A stretch of 64,000 nt of DNA, taken from Hymenobacter jejuensis. Lineage in GTDB: Bacteria; Bacteroidota; Bacteroidia; Cytophagales; Hymenobacteraceae. The stretch lies in assembly GCF_006337165.1 (NCBI RefSeq), contig NZ_CP040896.1:2170001-2234000 (forward strand), read 5' to 3'. The position numbers and the translations under genes were made by a program. Under the pieces are notes generated by a model that searched no databases, was not told the origin of the DNA, and was given only the letters and a program-made list of their open reading frames with translations. This document shows, one piece after another, positions 60,647 to 64,000 of the stretch; within the stretch, counting starts at the first letter, position 1, and each line of letters begins with the position of its first letter.

Positions 60647-63600
60647 TTACTTGACGGGAATGGTCAGGGTGAGGGTGGTGCTGCGGCCGGGGGCGGTGCA
60701 CAGTTCCAGCTGGCCGCCCAGGGCCCGGGCCCGGGCCCGCATGTTGGCCAGCCCGTGGCCCCCGCCCTGGGCCGGGGCCTGCGGGTCGAAGCCCACCCCG
60801 TCGTCCTGCACGGTCAAGACCAGGCGGTGGGCGGCGGGCCGGGCCAGCGTGACGGTGGCCTGCCGGCAGCGGGCGTACTTGGCCAGGTTGTGGACGGCTT
60901 CTTTGAACAAAAGAAAAAACTCGCGCCGCGCCGGCATGGCCAGGGCCAGGCCCCGCACCTCGGGGGCCACGCGGAAGGCCAGGGCGATGCCGCGCGCCTC
61001 CAGGGCCTCGGAGGCGAAGGCCCGCATGCGGGCCGTGACGTCCTCCACCGCGTCGTGGGCCGGGTTGATGGCCCAGACGATGTCGTCCATGGCGTCGAGC
61101 ATGCGCCGCGAGCTCTCCCCGATCTGCTCCAAGACGGCCGCCGCCTGCGCCGGGCGCTGCTGCTGCTGGTGGGTGCGCGCCACCTGGCTCAAAATGGAGA
61201 TGCTGCTCAAGGTCGAGCCCATGTCGTCGTGCAGGTCGCGGGCGATGCCGTGGCGCACCTGCTCCAGGGCCAGCAGCTGGCGCACGCGCAGGCGGTAGAG
61301 GCCGAACAAGAGGGCGAAGGCCGCCCAGCTGGCGGCCAGGCGCAGCCACCAGGTCTGGTACCAGGCCGGGGCCACGACCACCGTCAGGGCCGCCCCGCGC
61401 CGGTTCCACAGGCCGTCGTTGTTGGCCGCCCGCACCCGCAGCGTGTAGGTGCCCGGCGGCAGGTTCGTGTACGTGGCCTCGTGCCGGCCCCCCGCCTGCA
61501 CCCACGACGGATCAAAACCGGATAACTTAAATGCATAGCGGTTTTTGTCGGGTTGGCGGAAATTCAACGCCGCGAATTCAACGGTAAAATAGTAGTCCTC
61601 GGGCGCCAGCCGGAGGACGCGGCGCTCGGTGATGCTCGTGTCCAGCTCCACGGCTTGGTTGAACTTGCGCAAATTCGTGAACACCACCGGCGGCGGCACT
61701 TGGTTGGTGCGCACCGCCGCCGACCGAAACATTACCACGCCGTTGGCACCGCCGAAGTACAGCTGCCCGCTGCGCCCGTGGTGGTAAGCGCCCACGTTGA
61801 ATTCGTTTTGCGGCAGCCCGTCGCGGCTGTCGAAGGTGTGCATTTCGCCGGTGGCCGGCGTAAAGCGCACTAGCCCTTTGTTGGAAGAAAGCCACAATTG
61901 GTGCTGTTCGTCTTCCAGAATGCCAAAAACAACATCTTCGGGCAGCCCCTGTGCCTCCCGATACACGGTAAACACCCCGCGAGGCACATTGTCGAGCCGG
62001 CACAGGCCGCCGCCCTCCGTCCCGACCCACAACTGGCCGGCGTGGTCTTCGGCAATCGTGCGCACAAAGTCGGCGCTGATGGAGCGGGGCACCCGTTCGT
62101 TGGCCCGGTACGCCCGAAAGCGCTCCGTAACCGGGTCAAACAAGCACAGCCCGCCGCCGCCGGTGCCCAACCACATCCGGCCCAAGTGATCCTGGAAAAT
62201 CTTGTGCACGAAGTTGTTGCTCAGGCTGGACGGATTAGCAGGATCGTGTTGGTATGCGGTAAAGAGCCCCGTTTTGAAATCGTAGCGGTTGAGGCCGCCC
62301 TCGGTACCTATCCACAAGTGCCCTTCCGTGTCTTCGCAGATGGACCGTATCGCATTGTCGCTGATGGTGTTGCGCTTGGTAGGGTCGTGGCGATAGTGCA
62401 CAAAGCGCGTAGCGCCCGGCAGCAAGCAGTCGAGCCCTTGGCTTTGCGTGCCCACCCAAATACAGTCCTTGCGATCGACGTACACCACCCGGACGTAATC
62501 GGCGCTAAGGCTGCCGGCGTCGTTGTCATCGTGGCGAAACTGGCGGCGCTGCCCGGTTTTGGGGTCGTAGCAGATCAGGCCTTCGTCGCCGGTGCCCACC
62601 CAGGCCCGCCCCGCCGCGTCTTCGCCCACGGCCCACACGGGGGTTGCGCCCTTGGTGCTCACGGGCAACGTGGTAAAGCTGCTGGGCTGCGCCTCGAAGC
62701 TGCTGACGCCGTTTTCGGTGCACACCCACAGCAAGCCGGTGCGGTCTTGGCCCAGGGCGTGCACATTGTTGTTGGGTAAGCTATGCATCTGCCCCGGTTG
62801 GTGGCGGTAGCTGGTGAAAGTACCCGTGGCGCGCTCGTAATAGCCCAGGCCGTTGGTGGTACCCACCCACAGGTTTTGTTTCTGATCGAGGAGCAGCGCC
62901 CGCACTTTGTCGTCGGGCAGGCTGCCGGGACGGTCGCTTTCGCGAAATACCCGCACCGACTCGGTACCGGGGCCTAAGTAGCGCAGGCCATCGGCTTCGG
63001 TGCCCACCCAAAAGCCGCCGCGCCGGTCGGCGCACAGTGCCGTAATGGCGCTGGTGGGTTGCCAGCGGGCTTCGGGCTCCAGCAGGCCTGCGTGCTCGTT
63101 GAGCCAGCACAGGCGCCCTTCGCCGGTACCCACCCAGAGGGCGCCGGCGGGCGTTTGGGCGATGGTGCGCACGGCGTTGCGGCGGGCGTTGGCGGGCAAG
63201 GCGGAAGCCTGTCGGAAGAGGCGAAACCGGTTGGTGGAAGGCTCGTACAGGCTCAGCCCTTCTTCCGTGCCCACCCAAATGCGGCCCGCACGGTCGCAGA
63301 AAACCACCTGAATGAAGTTGCTTACCAAGCTGCCCACCGTCGGGCTCGCCTGAAACCGCTGAAACTGATTCGTTAGGGGATTGTAGCGGCAAAGGCCCTT
63401 GCTGCCCGTGGCCACCCACAGCTGGCCCGAGTGGTCTTCGGCCAGCGAGATCACAAAGTTGCGGCTGAGCGAAGTCGGTCGTTTGGGGTCGTTGCGAAAG
63501 ACCCACACATTGCTGCCGTCGTAGCGGTTGAGGCCATCGCGCGAACCCAGCCACAGAAAGCCGCGGCGGTCCTGCAACACGGTATACACGCTGTTCTCGG

Positions 63601-63715
63601 CCAAGCCGTCGGTGGTGGTCAGCGTGCGGAAGGTCAGGGTCGGGGTAGGCTGCGCCAGGGCCGCCGGACTACTCCAGCCCGCCAGTAATGTACCAAGCCA
63701 CAACAGCCTGAGCAA
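60647..63715 (-). CDS. Reg_prop/Y_Y_Y sensor histidine kinase
   Basis: A 1022-residue two-component sensor. A signal peptide (MLRLLWLGTLLAGWSSPAALAQ, TTG start) precedes two seven-bladed propellers of Reg_prop repeats (LWVGTEDGLNRYDP-like, at least 12 visible). A Y_Y_Y domain (YAFKLSGFDPSWVQAGGRHEATYTNLPPGTYTLRVRAANNDGLW) and a membrane helix (WWLRLAASWAAFALLFGLYRLRV) follow. The kinase core has HGIARDLHDDMGSTLSSISILSQ with HisKA_3 His and GVGFDPQAPAQGGGHGLANMRARA as HATPase. No receiver or AraC domain is fused, so it needs a separate NarL-type regulator, not in the window. Such sensors detect extracellular glycans or similar ligands. Confidence 0.93.
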   Translation of the reverse strand: MLRLLWLGTLLAGWSSPAALAQPTPTLTFRTLTTTDGLAENSVYTVLQDRRGFLWLGSRDGLNRYDGSNVWVFRNDPKRPTSLSRNFVISLAEDHSGQLWVATGSKGLCRYNPLTNQFQRFQASPTVGSLVSNFIQVVFCDRAGRIWVGTEEGLSLYEPSTNRFRLFRQASALPANARRNAVRTIAQTPAGALWVGTGEGRLCWLNEHAGLLEPEARWQPTSAITALCADRRGGFWVGTEADGLRYLGPGTESVRVFRESDRPGSLPDDKVRALLLDQKQNLWVGTTNGLGYYERATGTFTSYRHQPGQMHSLPNNNVHALGQDRTGLLWVCTENGVSSFEAQPSSFTTLPVSTKGATPVWAVGEDAAGRAWVGTGDEGLICYDPKTGQRRQFRHDDNDAGSLSADYVRVVYVDRKDCIWVGTQSQGLDCLLPGATRFVHYRHDPTKRNTISDNAIRSICEDTEGHLWIGTEGGLNRYDFKTGLFTAYQHDPANPSSLSNNFVHKIFQDHLGRMWLGTGGGGLCLFDPVTERFRAYRANERVPRSISADFVRTIAEDHAGQLWVGTEGGGLCRLDNVPRGVFTVYREAQGLPEDVVFGILEDEQHQLWLSSNKGLVRFTPATGEMHTFDSRDGLPQNEFNVGAYHHGRSGQLYFGGANGVVMFRSAAVRTNQVPPPVVFTNLRKFNQAVELDTSITERRVLRLAPEDYYFTVEFAALNFRQPDKNRYAFKLSGFDPSWVQAGGRHEATYTNLPPGTYTLRVRAANNDGLWNRRGAALTVVVAPAWYQTWWLRLAASWAAFALLFGLYRLRVRQLLALEQVRHGIARDLHDDMGSTLSSISILSQVARTHQQQQRPAQAAAVLEQIGESSRRMLDAMDDIVWAINPAHDAVEDVTARMRAFASEALEARGIALAFRVAPEVRGLALAMPARREFFLLFKEAVHNLAKYARCRQATVTLARPAAHRLVLTVQDDGVGFDPQAPAQGGGHGLANMRARARALGGQLELCTAPGRSTTLTLTIPVK

Positions 63716-63873
63716 GAGGGTAAACGAATGGTTAATAGCGTCGGAAATAAGGGTGGAACGGTCAGATCGGCGGGCACTAAATCTGTATGAAGAGCGGGCG
63801 CGGCAAGCAGCCTAGTGCCGTGGTTACTTTCCGCCGTTGGCGAACTGAAAGCGCTGCTGTGCTCGAAAGCAGA

Positions 63874-64000
63874 TCAGTCCAGCCACTGCGTGATCATAGT
63901 TATAACGCTTTGATTGTCAGTGGTTTGCATGGGGTGTATTTTCCTCACGCGCAGCGAGCTGATTTCGTCGTTGTAGCCAACCCCAAACAGGGCCAGGTTG
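63874..64000 (-). CDS. C-terminal fragment, possible beta/gamma-crystallin-like protein
   Basis: An open frame from the right edge to a TGA at 63874-63876, encoding about 41 residues. The stretch FGVGYNDEISSLRV resembles the G-W-N-D-x-I-S-S-I/L-x-V core of beta/gamma-crystallin-type domains. The rest is not recognised. It would be the end of a gene that extends beyond the window. Confidence 0.4.
   Translation of the reverse strand, partial: NLALFGVGYNDEISSLRVRKIHPMQTTDNQSVITMITQWLD

Noticed and set aside
60626..61525. Long open frame on the plus strand opposite the sensor kinase
   Set aside because: It is in the GC-rich shadow of the kinase with Gly/Arg/Ala/Pro composition typical of antisense frames, and it would overlap conserved HATPase motifs.

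Overview
The window comes from a Bacteroidetes chromosome, most like a Hymenobacter-type Cytophagales. Supporting signs are a moderately GC-rich genome, many small lipoproteins, a CsgE/F/G/H curli locus, YhcH, CHRD, DUF4097 and Reg_prop kinase families, and promoters of the Bacteroidetes form TTTG-N18-20-TAnnTTTG, clearest before rplU. Family names rest on reading motifs; no database search was run.

Layout. 0-4 kb: the end of an unidentified gene, a ClC chloride transporter, PPK2 and a LacI regulator. 4.4-12.6 kb: a curli amyloid locus with CsgE, CsgF, an enlarged CsgG, a large curlin, a CsgB-like protein, CsgH, a PD40-repeat lipoprotein and a second convergent curlin. 12.8-32.7 kb: housekeeping and hypothetical genes, including a serine hydrolase, SUKH-3, pirin, NUDIX, a DnaJ-TonB fusion, an Rrf2 regulator with a linked efflux-type adaptor, an MFS transporter, TPM, CHRD, and repeated STAS-like and NTF2-like paralogs. 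33.0-35.0 kb: a strikingly AT-rich HEPN protein with a candidate divergent small RNA. 35.0-40.0 kb: nrdA, nrdB, a three-box DnaA cluster, rplU and rpmA. 40.1-46.5 kb: a cyclase/hydrolase/hypothetical/hemW run, a BamA-like porin and a lipoprotein esterase.

46.70-54.64 kb: an initiator tRNA-fMet carries an integrated element of about 7.8 kb. It is bounded by a 21-bp duplication of the tRNA 3' end and has matching arm-type repeats inside both ends. It encodes a tyrosine integrase, an integrase-coupled unknown protein, an excisionase-type HTH protein, a probable replication initiator, an HNH endonuclease, a Lar-like zinc ribbon and a winged-helix protein. Its cargo is a nucleoside-deoxyribosyltransferase-like effector and a zinc-ribbon membrane protein. 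54.66-64.0 kb: a GH2 glycosidase, an ECF sigma/anti-sigma/DUF4097 operon, a one-piece Reg_prop sensor kinase and a partial gene at the edge.

The best candidates for undescribed biology are the AT-rich HEPN gene with its divergent RNA, the effector-like cargo of the tRNA-fMet element, and the paired GTAAC-N7-GTTAC operators of the Rrf2 unit. Two further sequence-level patterns stand out: DnaA boxes at the nrd/rplU divergence and a dispersed AT-rich palindrome just after many stop codons.
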